From assembly GCF_963555915.1 (NCBI RefSeq), contig NZ_CAUVXL010000046.1, forward strand, positions 33,962 to 97,961: a stretch of 64,000 nt of DNA, written 5' to 3'. Origin of the DNA: Protofrankia sp963555915 (lineage in GTDB: Bacteria; Actinomycetota; Actinomycetes; Frankiales; Frankiaceae). Position numbers and translations under genes: made by a program. Positions within the stretch are counted from its first letter, which is position 1. Each line of letters starts with the position of its first letter. Below, piece after piece: positions 34,955 to 45,412 of the stretch. Under the pieces are notes generated by a model. That model did not search any database and was not told the origin of the DNA. It worked only from the letters and a program-made list of their open reading frames with translations.

Positions 34955-35950
34955 CGGATATCCTCCGATTTAGGCCACGGGGAAACAGGTTGTAGCGGAG
35001 TCGACCGGTCTCGCGAGCATGCCCTTGGCTCCGGGCGCGCGAGACAAACGTCTTTGCAGGGTGCTTACTACCGGCCGGGCGGCCGGTACCGTCGTGGGAG
35101 ATTTCCGTTCCCGGGGCGTGCTTCGGACGCCAGCTGCCCGGCGCGCGTGACGCCTGTGGCGCGCGTGACGCGGGTGACGCGACAAACGACGTGCGTTCCG
35201 TCGCCGGTTACCGGGCGAGTTCCCGGGCGAGCGTTGCCCATCCGACAGTTGATTTACAGCAGAAGTCTGGTTGACGTTCGGATCTGCGTCCGTGCACCGT
35301 TGCCCCCTCGTGCGTGTCTGTGCCGTCCGCGATCGTGTGCCACCAGCTGTCGTCATCTTTGGACAGCGCGTATCTCGGCACGGGGAACGTACCACATGTC
35401 ATCACTGCTAGTGGTTGATTCATCGCCAAGGGGTGACGGCTGCGGGTGTCGCGGAGTGTTCGTGTTGTTTAATCATGCCGAGAATTCCTGTGATCCGACC
35501 GTGATCCGACCGCGCCCTACTGGCCCGTGGCGGGGATGCGGAGATGTTGCGGAGGTTCCCAGTTGTTTCTACGGTGATGGAGAAAACGAAGAAAAACGTG
35601 TCGCCGGCCGCCCCACCGGTGAGTCCGGCGGTCGGCGCCCAGGCAGTGGCAGCCGCTGTGCTCGGGGTCGGCTCGGGTCGTTCGGGCCGGTCAGCCGCGT
35701 CGGCGGGAGCGGACGCGAGAGAACGCCGGGCACGGACACTGTCCGCAGTCAGAGCCACGCCGGTAATGTTGATGATTGTCACGAAGATGGCCGCAGCGGC
35801 AGGTGACCCACCACCTGGTCAGGCGGTCCCGAGGTTCACGGGGCGCATTGCTCGGCACACTGGAAACGGTACCGGATATCTGTGGGCCGCTGCCCTGGCG
35901 TTGCCGAGGGCTCGCACCGCTTCCGCTTCCGTCTCCGGGTCGTGATCGGC
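34955..35950. other. About 1 kb without a convincing gene, upstream of the glycan locus
   Basis: The interval lies between the start of the glycan chain and the DUF6542 gene, both on the minus strand. The longest frames (for example 35544-35945 on the plus strand and 35420-35782 on the minus strand) lack domains and have mixed third-position bases. Base composition is less GC-rich than neighbouring genes around 35210-35580. The promoter of the glycan chain should be near 34970-35100. A regulatory leader or a decayed gene is possible. Confidence 0.4.
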
Positions 35951-36568
35951 TTAACCTGCCGGCCGGCGGCGATTCCCCGGGGGGTTCTGCGCCCGCTCGC
36001 GGTCGCGGCGGGCGACCCGGGCGTGACGTGCCCGAACCGTCGCTATGAGGACGACGGCGAAAAATCCGATGAGAAGCACGGGGGCTCGTAGGATCAGATC
36101 GGAGCTGATACTGATTACCTTGCTCTTCATGCCGCTACCGACGCCGCCGGATGCCGGGTGCGCAAATCCGATACCGATGGCGATCAGCGCATAAACGAGC
36201 GGCGGCGTGATAACGATTCCGAGCAGGTCGTCGGGATGTACCCGGGTGGCGGCCAGGACGCAACCGGCGACGAACAGAACGCCGAATACCACTCCCAGAG
36301 AGCCGGCCAGGACCACGTCGATGGCCGCCCCGGTCGTTCCGGCAAGGAGGACCAGGAGCGCGGCTCCGAGCACGGTCAAGCCGCGCCGACTGCCCGTAAC
36401 CACGGTGGGCGTTCCTGCGCCGCCTCGCCGCGGTGGAAGCCGTCCGCGTTGTCCAGTCGGGCCCCCGGTCCGGCCGGGGGGACCGGCCGACGGGCGAGGC
36501 GGCGGCGAGCTCACCTGGGCAAGGTACCGCCCGGAGCTCGGCCGCGTGTCACCGGCGAGTTGTGTCAC
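35951..36568 (-). CDS. DUF6542 membrane protein
   Basis: The 205-residue protein has a Pro/Gly/Arg-rich cytoplasmic N-terminus of about 60 residues and then three to four transmembrane helices: LTVLGAALLVLLAGTTGAAI, VLAGSLGVVFGVLFVAGCVL, GIVITPPLVYALIAIGIGF and LLIGFFAVVLIATV. The tail is basic. The pattern matches the actinobacterial DUF6542 family, whose genes often lie next to rmuC and ychF, as here. The function is unknown. The GTG at 36568 is taken as the start; no strong ribosome site is visible. Confidence 0.75.
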   Translation of the reverse strand: MTQLAGDTRPSSGRYLAQVSSPPPRPSAGPPGRTGGPTGQRGRLPPRRGGAGTPTVVTGSRRGLTVLGAALLVLLAGTTGAAIDVVLAGSLGVVFGVLFVAGCVLAATRVHPDDLLGIVITPPLVYALIAIGIGFAHPASGGVGSGMKSKVISISSDLILRAPVLLIGFFAVVLIATVRARHARVARRDRERAQNPPGNRRRPAG

Positions 36569-36680
36569 CCTGTGATACAGCCGCTGGCATTACTTTCGGT
36601 GCAGATCTAGAAGCTTTAGGCAAGGTATCCGGCCGTCAATCGACCGGCCCCGCGACGCCGCGTCCCTATTGCCGGGCGCT

Positions 36681-38066
36681 CTAGGCGCTCCTGGTTACCG
36701 GTGGCTCCTCGGCGCTGCCGGCGAGTTCCGCCGCGGACAGGGCGCGTACGCCGGCTTCCACCCGCGACGGTGTCGGCAGCACGGTGTCCACCACCTCCAT
36801 TGCGGCAAGCCGGCGCGCCGGCACCAGGACGCGGCTCTCCAGCGATCCGACCGCGGCGTTGAAGTCGGTCACGGTCCGGCCGAGCGAACGGCCGAGCCTG
36901 TCCACGTGCTCGCCGAGGGTGCCAAGACGGGTGTATAGATCCCTGCCCAGTTCGAAGATCTCCCGGGTGCGGGTGGTGAGTGCCTCCTGCGTCCATGCGT
37001 GGGCGACAGTCCGCAGCATCGCGATGAGGGTGGTGGGCGTCGCGATGATGACCTTCTTGCCGGCGGCGTACTCCAGTAGGGCCGGGTCCTTGTCCAGCGC
37101 GGGAGCGAGAAACGCCTCGGCGGGTACGAACAGCACGACGAACTCCGGACTTGTGGAAAAATGCCGCCAGTACGCCTTCGCCCCGAGCGCGTCCACATGG
37201 GCGCGCAGATGCCGCGCGTGGGCGGCGAGCCGTTCGTCGCGAGTGGTCTCGTCCGGTGCCTCGGTGGCCTCGAGAAACGCGACCAGGGGCACCTTCGCGT
37301 CCACAATGATGGTCCGGTTGCCTGCCAGGTGAACGACCATGTCCGGTCGCCGCACGCCGTCATCTCCGGTGACGGTGGGTTGTTCGGTGAAGTCGCAGCG
37401 GGCGATCATCCCGGCGACCTCGGCCACCCGACGGAGCTGCATCTCCCCCCACGCCCCTCGGGTCTGGGGTTTGCGCAGGGCCGTGACCAGAGCGGCGGTC
37501 TGCGTTCGCAGGCCTTCGGATGCCTGCTGGACGCCCCGGACCTGCTCGACGAGGGTCGCGTACGCCTCGATGCGCGCGGTCTCCAGGTCCGCCAGCCGGT
37601 GCTCCATTTTTCCGAGCACCTCCCGCAGCGGGCTGACCAGATGCTCGACGGCTATCCGGCGTTGCTCGAGGTCTCCGGCGGTGTGTGCGCCGGCCTCCTG
37701 GAAGCGGACTGAGGCGAGCTCGAGAAACTGACGGCTGGCGCTCTCCAACGCCCGTGCGGACAGGGCCTGGAACGACTCGGCCAGGCGCTGCTGGCTCTGC
37801 TCGACCAGGCTCAGACGTTCGGCCGCGGATCGCCGTTCGTAGTCCAGGGCGGTACGCATGCCCGCGACATCAGCCTCGGCCAGTGCCGCCCGCTCCCGGG
37901 CGGTCTCTTCTGACCGCCGCAGCAACTCGCGCTCGCGGATGGCGAGGTCGCGCTCGGCCGTCGCCGTCGCGACGCGGATGTCGCCGGCCCGGCGGCCCGC
38001 GGCGAAACCGCCGGCGACCCCCAGCAGCAGGCCGAAGAGGAAGAGCAGCATGCTCCCGACGTCCAT
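36681..38066 (-). CDS. rmuC: RmuC family DNA recombination protein
   Basis: RmuC-type proteins limit inversion between short repeats and are predicted nuclease-like factors. The 461-residue protein has one N-terminal transmembrane helix (MLLFLFGLLLGVAGGFAAG), a long coiled coil (residues about 30-180) and the RmuC core with GAWGEMQLRRVAEVAGM, RPDMVVHLAGNRTIIVDAKVP and ATPTTLIAMLRTVAHAW. The VDAKVP segment resembles a restriction-enzyme-like nuclease core. The ATG at 38066 gives an N-terminus directly before the membrane helix. The neighbour ychF is the usual actinobacterial partner on the other side. Confidence 0.92.
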   Translation of the reverse strand: MDVGSMLLFLFGLLLGVAGGFAAGRRAGDIRVATATAERDLAIRERELLRRSEETARERAALAEADVAGMRTALDYERRSAAERLSLVEQSQQRLAESFQALSARALESASRQFLELASVRFQEAGAHTAGDLEQRRIAVEHLVSPLREVLGKMEHRLADLETARIEAYATLVEQVRGVQQASEGLRTQTAALVTALRKPQTRGAWGEMQLRRVAEVAGMIARCDFTEQPTVTGDDGVRRPDMVVHLAGNRTIIVDAKVPLVAFLEATEAPDETTRDERLAAHARHLRAHVDALGAKAYWRHFSTSPEFVVLFVPAEAFLAPALDKDPALLEYAAGKKVIIATPTTLIAMLRTVAHAWTQEALTTRTREIFELGRDLYTRLGTLGEHVDRLGRSLGRTVTDFNAAVGSLESRVLVPARRLAAMEVVDTVLPTPSRVEAGVRALSAAELAGSAEEPPVTRSA

Positions 38067-38209
38067 GGTGGACAGGCAATCATGGACGTCCGACACTTTT
38101 CCGGCGGCGCTCTCGGCTGACCTTCGGCCTGCCGTCGGCGGGCGCGGCTGCCGGGAAGCTCCAGGGTGGGTTCAGATGGTCGCTCGTAGTGCTGCTACTC
38201 GTAGTGTTG

Positions 38210-38923
38210 CTATTGGGCGATACCGCCGGCGTCGGCGCCGGCTACCAGCGGATGGATCTGAAACTCGCCGCAGAAGCTGAGTGCCCGCGCCAGTTGAAGG
38301 CTGCGTGTCTCGCCCGGTGGCGTCACCGTGAGTCCGATGTAGTCCGGGCAACTGCCCTGGGTTCCCATGGGAACGACGGTCCACTCCAGGCCGGCGGAGG
38401 CGGTGCCGTCTGGCGCCAGCACGACCTGGGATCGTGGCGTTTGCGGGAAGATGGAGCCGACGCTGCTGCGGGTGGCGTCCGCAGCGTGCTGACCATTGGT
38501 GCCCGAGGCGGCGACACCCGGGTAGCCGGTGAGCGCGCAGGGGCTCTTCGTCGTGTTCCTGAAGACGAGGACGAGACCGTGGTGGCCCATGGCGCTTCCG
38601 CCGGCTGGTGCCACCGTGGACAGCGTCAGGCCCGGTGTGGCGCAACGCGCCGGCGTGGCCGGCTGACCCGTATCGGCCCCGCCCGTCGTGCCGGTCGTCG
38701 CAGGGCCGGTCGTCGTAGGGCTGGTCGTCGCAGGGCTGGTCGTCGTGCCGGTGGTAGCGCCTGCGGGACCGGGCGTGTCCGCGGCGGTGACATTCCGGGC
38801 CGCGTCGCTGGTGCCGGTATGGCCCGAACCCGTGCCGCTGGAACCCGCGCAGGCGACACCCGCGGTCGCACACACGACAACGGCTACGACTGTCATCGAC
38901 AACCGGCTCCCGGCAACCCTCAC
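38210..38923 (-). CDS. DUF4232 domain lipoprotein
   Basis: The 237-residue protein starts at GTG 38923 with a signal sequence and a lipobox (AGVACAGSS), so it is predicted to be lipid-anchored outside the membrane. A Thr/Pro-rich linker with TTSPATTSPTTTGPATTG follows (residues about 55-85), then a DUF4232 domain: RCATPGL, GGSAMGHHGLVLVFRNTTKS, PCALTGYPGV and a C-terminal beta domain with CGEFQIHPLV. The four cysteines probably pair in disulfides. DUF4232 proteins are common lipoproteins of actinobacteria with no known activity. Confidence 0.85.
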   Translation of the reverse strand: MRVAGSRLSMTVVAVVVCATAGVACAGSSGTGSGHTGTSDAARNVTAADTPGPAGATTGTTTSPATTSPTTTGPATTGTTGGADTGQPATPARCATPGLTLSTVAPAGGSAMGHHGLVLVFRNTTKSPCALTGYPGVAASGTNGQHAADATRSSVGSIFPQTPRSQVVLAPDGTASAGLEWTVVPMGTQGSCPDYIGLTVTPPGETRSLQLARALSFCGEFQIHPLVAGADAGGIAQ

Positions 38924-38974
38924 ACCACCCAGGATCGCGCGTCGTGGGTGCTCACGACAGCTCTTTGGCGTGGC

Positions 38975-39018
38975 CTGTCAGTAGTCTGTCAGTAGTCTGT
39001 CAGTGGTCTGTAAGTAGG
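38975..39018. repeat. 11-base tandem repeat upstream of ychF
   Basis: CTGTCAGTAGT occurs at 38975-38985 and 38986-38996, then CTGTCAGTGGT (38997-39007) and the diverged CTGTAAGTAGG (39008-39018). The period of 11 is close to one helical turn, which would put four copies on the same face of DNA. The array begins 51 bases after the start codon of the divergent lipoprotein gene and ends 141 bases before the ychF start. Confidence 0.9.
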
Positions 39019-39159
39019 TTGACTATCGATTTTAGCTGGTTTTGGCGAGCGCCGGACGGTCGCGCGCCCGCTCGACCCGACCGTCTCGTCGGGTCGGGGG
39101 CTGACCCCCGACCCGACCGGATACCGCCGCTGCCGGCCCACCCCGTAGACTGCGACGTC

Positions 39160-40236
<1,077 letters not shown>

Positions 40237-40371
40237 ACAGACGGTATCCGTGCAGGTCACAAGCCTGTTTCCGCTGGTTGACGGAAGCCTGGTCGCCGTG
40301 CCGGTGCCGGGAGAGGCTGTGCGCCGCACTCCCGGCACCCGTCGTCGCCGGTTGTCGGGTGGTTGTCCCGA

Positions 40372-41616
40372 CTATTGACCCGATGCGGCTGTTTGCCCGC
40401 AGAACGGTGCCGGCTGCTGGACGTCGAACGCGGTGCCCTTGTTGTTGATCCGCAGGAAGGTGTAGCACGGCGAGGCGCTCTGATACTTCGCCATGTCGGC
40501 GGCTGGTGTGACCAGACCGCCGGCGTCGTAGTCGTGGACCTGCCGCAGTCCGCTGATGAAGGACTGGCGGGTGGGGCAGGGGCCCGCGGTCTGGAGCCCG
40601 CGAATGAACATGTCGGCGCTGATCCAACCGCTGAGGGCGAGGCTCTGTGTCGCTGGTTGGAGCTGTGGGGCGTAGGCCGTCATCCCGGCGACGAACGTCT
40701 TGTGAGCGGGTAGGTTCTCCTCGAAGGGTGCGACGTTCACGAACACGTAGGTCCCGGCCAGTTGGGTGCCGTACTTGGTGAGTATCCCCTGGTCGTACCC
40801 GGACGGGGACATCGAGACCCGCAGCGGGACCTGTGCCCGGTTGACCGCGGTAGTGATGTTGGTGAAGGCGTCGACGGTCAGTGCCCCGGCGAGTGTGTCG
40901 ACACCGAAGTTCTTGATCTTGGCGGCGATCGTGGCCGGGTCCGTCCCGGTCGCTGAGATCTGGTCGGTGTAGACCACGTCGACGCCCGCAGCCTTCATGC
41001 TCTCGGCCATCTTCTGGGCGAAGGTGGCCGATGCTTCACTGAACGCGATGCGTAGCACCGCGGCCTTCTTTCCGCCCTGGCTCTTCGCAAATGTTCCCCA
41101 CGTTGTCGGTGCCGGGCCGTCCGTGAGGTAGTTCGACCAGGTGAACATGTTGTCGTTCTTGCTCCAGAGGGTTTCCGCCGAGACACCGACCACCGGGATG
41201 CCGTTCGTGTGCAGGTAGTCGGCTGAACCGGAGGCGACGTTGCTCGCCTCGACCATGCCGAAGACCTGTGACTTTTCGATGAGCCCGGTTGCCACGGCGC
41301 GGTTCGTGGCCGGGTCGGAACCGTCGTCCGCCCAGTCGTAGGCAAGTTGGCGACCATATACGCCGCCCTTGCTGTTCTCCACTCCGAACCTCGCGTCGAC
41401 ACCGGCCCGGAAATCGGCGAACTGCGGTGCCGCGGGGCCCGAAGAAGGGAAGATCAGCCCGGCGTTGGCCGTGGTCGGACTGATCCCGGGAGTCGAGCAG
41501 GCCGTCGTTGCCGACGCGCTCGGTGCGTCGCCGCTGCCACCGCCGCAGCTTGCGGCCAACACAAGGGCGACAACAGCCATGACCGGCCGCCGACCAAACG
41601 GAATGCGATGCCGCAC
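40372..41616 (-). CDS. Branched-chain-amino-acid-type ABC transporter substrate-binding lipoprotein
   Basis: The 414-residue protein begins at a GTG at 41616, 6 bases after a GGAGG ribosome site; an upstream in-frame extension lacks this. A basic N-terminus and the lipobox LAASCGGG mark export and lipidation. The mature protein is a periplasmic-binding-fold receptor of the leucine/isoleucine/valine type: GLIFPSSGPAAPQFADFRAG near residue 70, then a domain swap with VFGMVEASNVASGSADYLH. Family members bind amino acids or amides and feed an ABC importer. No permease or ATPase gene lies next to it, so it is an orphan here. Some orphan receptors act in sensing; the ligand is not predictable. Confidence 0.88.
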   Translation of the reverse strand: MRHRIPFGRRPVMAVVALVLAASCGGGSGDAPSASATTACSTPGISPTTANAGLIFPSSGPAAPQFADFRAGVDARFGVENSKGGVYGRQLAYDWADDGSDPATNRAVATGLIEKSQVFGMVEASNVASGSADYLHTNGIPVVGVSAETLWSKNDNMFTWSNYLTDGPAPTTWGTFAKSQGGKKAAVLRIAFSEASATFAQKMAESMKAAGVDVVYTDQISATGTDPATIAAKIKNFGVDTLAGALTVDAFTNITTAVNRAQVPLRVSMSPSGYDQGILTKYGTQLAGTYVFVNVAPFEENLPAHKTFVAGMTAYAPQLQPATQSLALSGWISADMFIRGLQTAGPCPTRQSFISGLRQVHDYDAGGLVTPAADMAKYQSASPCYTFLRINNKGTAFDVQQPAPFCGQTAASGQ

Positions 41617-42028
41617 GGCAAGCCTCCACGAGCCGAGAATGTCTCGTCGCGCTGATCCAGCCTGACGCTGGGGCGACCTTCGTAAGATCAAAATATCTGG
41701 TAGATCAATTCGAATGTATAATTCATATCACTTAGTTGCGATCAGTTGTTCGGGGGGTGCCCAGGTCAGGGCCTTGTTGGTCCGAAGGCACGGTCGCGGC
41801 TGGGGCACAGCTGGGGCGCCGGCGATCGCGTCGAGCGACTCTCGCCGCGAGATTGATCGCAATGCCCGGGGTGTGCCAGGTGGTATGTCTGCCAGCTTTT
41901 GTCGGATTAGCTCCGAATGCCGGCACGCGTCACCGCCGGGATGCGTGGGCGAGCCCGGCTCATGGGGCGCCTGGCACACCGCTGATCAGCGGTGCGCCGG
42001 ACCTGTTACTGATTTTCTGGCCGCGAAC
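41617..42028. promoter_or_regulatory. Intergenic region with AT-rich candidate promoter of the binding protein
   Basis: This 412-base interval carries an unusually AT-rich block at about 41685-41735, upstream of the substrate-binding protein. It contains the palindrome ATTCGAAT (41709-41716) and GAATGTATAATTC. It is a likely promoter or operator for the minus-strand gene; the exact elements are not determined. The rest contains no gene that I can support. Confidence 0.35.
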
Positions 42029-42337
42029 CTACCTCGCCGGGTCCGCAATGCCGTGTTGACGCAGAATGTCGGAGATCCGGGAGGCCAACACGATGTCGAG
42101 GTCCGTGACGCCGCCGTGTGAATGCGTCCAGACTGTGAAAGTTGTCACATCATGCGCCCGGTCGACGACGGGGTGGTGGTTCATTTTGTTCGCCACGATC
42201 GAGATTTTCTCGATCGCCTCGTCCGAGGTCTCGTCGTCCATGGTGACCTTACGCACAATTGTCGATGTGTCACCGGTCCAGCCCGGTAGCTCGCCGAGCG
42301 CCTCGGTAACCCGGTCCGCATCCAGCTTGGTGGGCAT
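42029..42337 (-). CDS. phhB: 4a-hydroxytetrahydrobiopterin dehydratase
   Basis: A pterin-4a-carbinolamine dehydratase-like protein that recycles pterin cofactor or acts as a small dimeric regulator. The 102-residue protein starts at ATG 42337, 7 bases after GGAGG. It shows the family core ANKMNHHPVVDRAHDVTTFT: the paired His and the later His-Asp belong to the active site, and HSHGGVTDLDIVLASRI forms the C-terminal helix. The length is normal. It is divergent from mutT, separated by 106 bases. No partner aromatic amino acid hydroxylase is visible in this window. Confidence 0.9.
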   Translation of the reverse strand: MPTKLDADRVTEALGELPGWTGDTSTIVRKVTMDDETSDEAIEKISIVANKMNHHPVVDRAHDVTTFTVWTHSHGGVTDLDIVLASRISDILRQHGIADPAR

Positions 42338-42443
42338 GAAATGGCCTCCGTCCGGTTTGCCGGGCGCCTTCGGTGGTCGCCGCCCGGATGCTGCGGGCCC
42401 TCCTCGCGACGGGAAACTCCCCGTCATTACAGTGTGGTCGGTC

Positions 42444-42875
42444 ATGGGGGCGGCAGGCATCTCGCGGGTCGTGGTGGCCGCGGCACTTCTTGATGCCAGC
42501 GGTCGCGTGCTGGCGTGCTGCCGGCGCGGGCCGCCCGAGCTCGCCGGCGGCTGGGAGTTCCCCGGGGGCAAGGTCGAGCCAGGCGAGGACGAGGTGAGCG
42601 CGCTGGTGCGCGAGTGCCGCGAGGAGCTCGGTGTCGACATCGAGGTGGGTGCGGTCCTGGGTGAGGTCGCGCTGCCGGCGGTCGGCTGGGTGCTGCGGGT
42701 GTGGTTCGCCCGGATCATCGACGGCGAGCCGCGTCCGATCGCGCATTCGGAGTTGCGGTGGCTCGCATCGCACGAGCTTGACGACGTACCGTGGCTTTCG
42801 CCTGACGTTCCGCTGGTCGAAGATCTTCGCGGCAGGCTGGCGGCGGGCACGTCGGGGGTATGGGGCGATACGTAA
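42444..42875 (+). CDS. mutT: 8-oxo-dGTP diphosphatase (MutT-type Nudix hydrolase)
   Basis: A cytosolic Nudix enzyme expected to remove 8-oxo-dGTP or related damaged nucleotides. The 143-residue protein has an intact Nudix box: GGKVEPGEDEVSALVREC followed by REELGV, fully matching GX5EX7REUXEEXGU, and lacks extra domains. The start is chosen at ATG 42444; an in-frame GTG 12 bases upstream is possible. Neighbours are phhB upstream and typA downstream. The MutT role is based on size and Nudix box, since other nucleotide substrates are common in this family. Confidence 0.88.
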   Translation: MGAAGISRVVVAAALLDASGRVLACCRRGPPELAGGWEFPGGKVEPGEDEVSALVRECREELGVDIEVGAVLGEVALPAVGWVLRVWFARIIDGEPRPIAHSELRWLASHELDDVPWLSPDVPLVEDLRGRLAAGTSGVWGDT

Positions 42876-43123
42876 CATTAACGGATGGTGTTGATAAGTA
42901 AACCTTCCGTTGATTTTCAAGGTGCGGTCTCCCGGGTCCGTACCATGGGGGCAGACCTCGCCAGAGGCGAGCCGGAACGGGTCGATCTACTGCTGCCCGT
43001 GCCCGGCACCTGGGCTGTCCCGTCGGGCCGGATCCAGCGGCCAACGTCATGATTTCAGCACCATCTGTCCAGTAACACCAGCCCCGGGGCCGCTGCCCCA
43101 CGTCCGTACCGGAGTCCGCCACC

Positions 43124-44965
43124 GTGTCCGTCCGCGCCGACCTGCGTAACGTCGCGATCATTGCCCACGTCGACCATGGCAAGACAACCCTCGTCGACGC
43201 GATGCTGCGGCAGTCCGGCGCCTTTGGTGACCATGCCGAGGCCACGGATCGTGTCATGGACTCGATGGATCTCGAACGCGAGAAGGGCATCACGATTCTC
43301 GCGAAGAACACCGCCGTTCAGCACGGCGACGTCACGATCAACATCGTTGACACCCCCGGCCACGCGGACTTCGGTGGGGAGGTCGAGCGCGGCCTGTCCA
43401 TGGTCGACGGTGTGGTGCTGTTGGTCGACGCGAGCGAGGGTCCGCTGCCGCAGACCCGGTTCGTCCTGCGTAAGGCGCTGGAGGCCCGGCAGCCGGTCAT
43501 TCTGGTCATCAACAAGGTGGACCGCTCCGACGCCCGGATCGCCGAGGTCGTCGACGCGACCTACGAGCTCTTCCTCGATCTGGACGCGGACGAGACCCAG
43601 ATCGAATTCCCGATCGTCTACTGCAACGCCAAGGCGGGGCGGGCCTCGCTGAACCGGCCGGAGGACGGCGACAACCCCGACTCGCCTGACCTCAAGCCGT
43701 TGTTCGACGTGTTGCTTGAGTCGGTCCCGATGCCGGCCTACGACCCGCAGGCGCCCTTGCAGGCACTGGTCACCAACCTCGACGCCTCCCCCTACCTCGG
43801 CCGTCTCGCGCTGTGCCGGGTGCACAACGGGACGCTTCGCCGTGGGCAGAGCGTGGTGCTGTGCCGCGCGGACGGCCGCACCGACCGGGTGAAGATCAGC
43901 GAATTGCTGGTCACGAAGGCGCTGGAGCGGGTGCCGGGCGAGGAAGCCGGACCGGGCGACATCATCGCCATCGCGGGCATCCCGGACATCATGATCGGTG
44001 AGACGCTGGCCGATCCCGAGGACCCTCGGCCGCTGCCCGTGATCACCGTGGACGAGCCGTCGATCAGCATGACCATCGGTATCAACACCTCGCCGCTCGC
44101 GGGCAAGTCCGGGACGAAGCTGACCGCGCGGCTGCTGCGCAACCGGTTGGATGCCGAACTGGTCGGCAACGTCTCCATCCGGGTGCTGCCGACCGAACGC
44201 CCCGACACCTGGGAGGTCCAGGGTCGCGGGGAGCTGGCACTGGCGATCCTGGTCGAGCTGATGCGCCGCGAAGGCTTCGAGCTCACCGTCGGCAAGCCGC
44301 AGGTCGTCACCAAGGAGGTTGACGGGAAGCGGCACGAACCGGTGGAGCGGCTCACCATCGACGCACCCGAGGACTACCTCGGGACGCTCACCCAGCTGCT
44401 CGCGGTGCGTAAGGGTCGGCTCGAGGAGATGGTCAACCACGGCACCGGCTGGATCCGGATGGAGTACCGGGTGCCGGCCCGCGGGCTCATCGGCTTCCGG
44501 ACGGAGTTCCTGACCGAGACCCGCGGCACCGGGCTGATGCACCATGTCTTCGACTGCTACGAGCCCTGGTTCGGGGAGCTGCGCACCCGCGCGACGGGTT
44601 CGATGGTGGCCGACCGCACCGGCGTGGCCACCGCGTACGCCCTCTACAACCTCGGCGAGCGCGGCACCCTTTTCGTGGGTCCGACCACCGACGTCTACGA
44701 AGGCATGATCGTCGGGGAGAACTCGCGCGCGGACGACATGGACGTGAACCCCACCAAGGAGAAGAAGCTCACCAACATGCGGTCCTCCACCGGGGACGAG
44801 CTGGTGCGCCTCTCCCCACACCGGCAGCTGTCCCTGGAGCAGGCCCTGGAGTTCTGCCGTGAGGACGAATGCGTGGAGGTCACTCCCGGGCCGGTCCGGA
44901 TGCGCAAGGTCGCGCTGACCGCGGCGGAACGCGAGAAGCTCCGGTCCCGTCGCCGCGCCAACTGA
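43124..44965 (+). CDS. typA: Translational GTPase TypA/BipA
   Basis: A ribosome-associated GTPase of the EF-G family, involved in growth at low temperature and under stress. The 613-residue protein has the full G domain at the N-terminus: NVAIIAHVDHGKTTLVDAML (P loop), the switch region GITILAKNTAV, the NIVDTPGHADFGGEVER loop and VINKVDR. Domains II, III and V follow; the C-terminal TypA-specific part starts after residue 480. The GTG at 43124 is the start. The next genes run in the opposite direction. Confidence 0.96.
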   Translation: MSVRADLRNVAIIAHVDHGKTTLVDAMLRQSGAFGDHAEATDRVMDSMDLEREKGITILAKNTAVQHGDVTINIVDTPGHADFGGEVERGLSMVDGVVLLVDASEGPLPQTRFVLRKALEARQPVILVINKVDRSDARIAEVVDATYELFLDLDADETQIEFPIVYCNAKAGRASLNRPEDGDNPDSPDLKPLFDVLLESVPMPAYDPQAPLQALVTNLDASPYLGRLALCRVHNGTLRRGQSVVLCRADGRTDRVKISELLVTKALERVPGEEAGPGDIIAIAGIPDIMIGETLADPEDPRPLPVITVDEPSISMTIGINTSPLAGKSGTKLTARLLRNRLDAELVGNVSIRVLPTERPDTWEVQGRGELALAILVELMRREGFELTVGKPQVVTKEVDGKRHEPVERLTIDAPEDYLGTLTQLLAVRKGRLEEMVNHGTGWIRMEYRVPARGLIGFRTEFLTETRGTGLMHHVFDCYEPWFGELRTRATGSMVADRTGVATAYALYNLGERGTLFVGPTTDVYEGMIVGENSRADDMDVNPTKEKKLTNMRSSTGDELVRLSPHRQLSLEQALEFCREDECVEVTPGPVRMRKVALTAAEREKLRSRRRAN

Positions 44966-44990
44966 GCGGATCCAGGAACGGGTACCCGGC

Positions 44991-45412
44991 CTACCGCGGA
45001 TCGGCCGGGTACTTCTCGCGGAAGTACCGCTCGGACAGGAACCTGATCGGGACGCCTGCTGCGGCGAGCGCGTCACGGTGCAGCCACCAGTCGCTGTCCG
45101 TGCCGACCACGATCTCCGCTTTGCCGTGTGCGATCGCGGTCGCCACGAACGTGCGGTCGGCCGGATCGAACCGTGAAAGCGCGGCGTCCGTCGGGAATTC
45201 CAGGAAACTGCCCTCGCCGTCGGGCGTGATTTCGACCCGCGTGCAGTGGTCGTCGTTGTACTGGTTGTTCTGCACCCAGCGGAAGAACGCGTCACCGACG
45301 CCGGGCTGACCGGAGAAGTTCAGATGCCTGGCGTATTCCGCGACGATGAGTCCGAGTGCGTCCAGCGTCAGCCCACCGTGGGCGACGACGTCCTGTAACA
45401 GATTGATGCAGG
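44991..45412 (-). pseudogene. PIN-like protein remnant next to an ATPase gene
   Basis: A GTG at 45275 gives a 94-residue frame (MQNNQYNDDHCTRVEITPDG onward). Upstream of that GTG the same frame continues to about 45412 and reads LTLDALGLIVAEYARHLNFS, then GQPGVGDAFFRW, matching my memory of a family of PIN-like nucleases encoded beside ATPases of this type. That stretch has no start codon and is stopped by a TGA at about 45429. The normal N-terminus with its first catalytic Asp is absent. The C-terminal acids (FDPADRTFVATA and GTDSDWWLHR) remain. I infer a deletion that removed the start of this gene together with the end of the ATPase gene. Confidence 0.5.

Noticed and set aside
34586..35806. 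406-residue plus-strand frame at the start of the glycan chain
   Set aside because: It overlaps the first transferase in antisense and has random composition.
35544..35945. 133-residue plus-strand frame in the intergenic region
   Set aside because: No domain, low-complexity start and no ribosome site; third-position bases are mixed. It was left as part of the non-coding interval.
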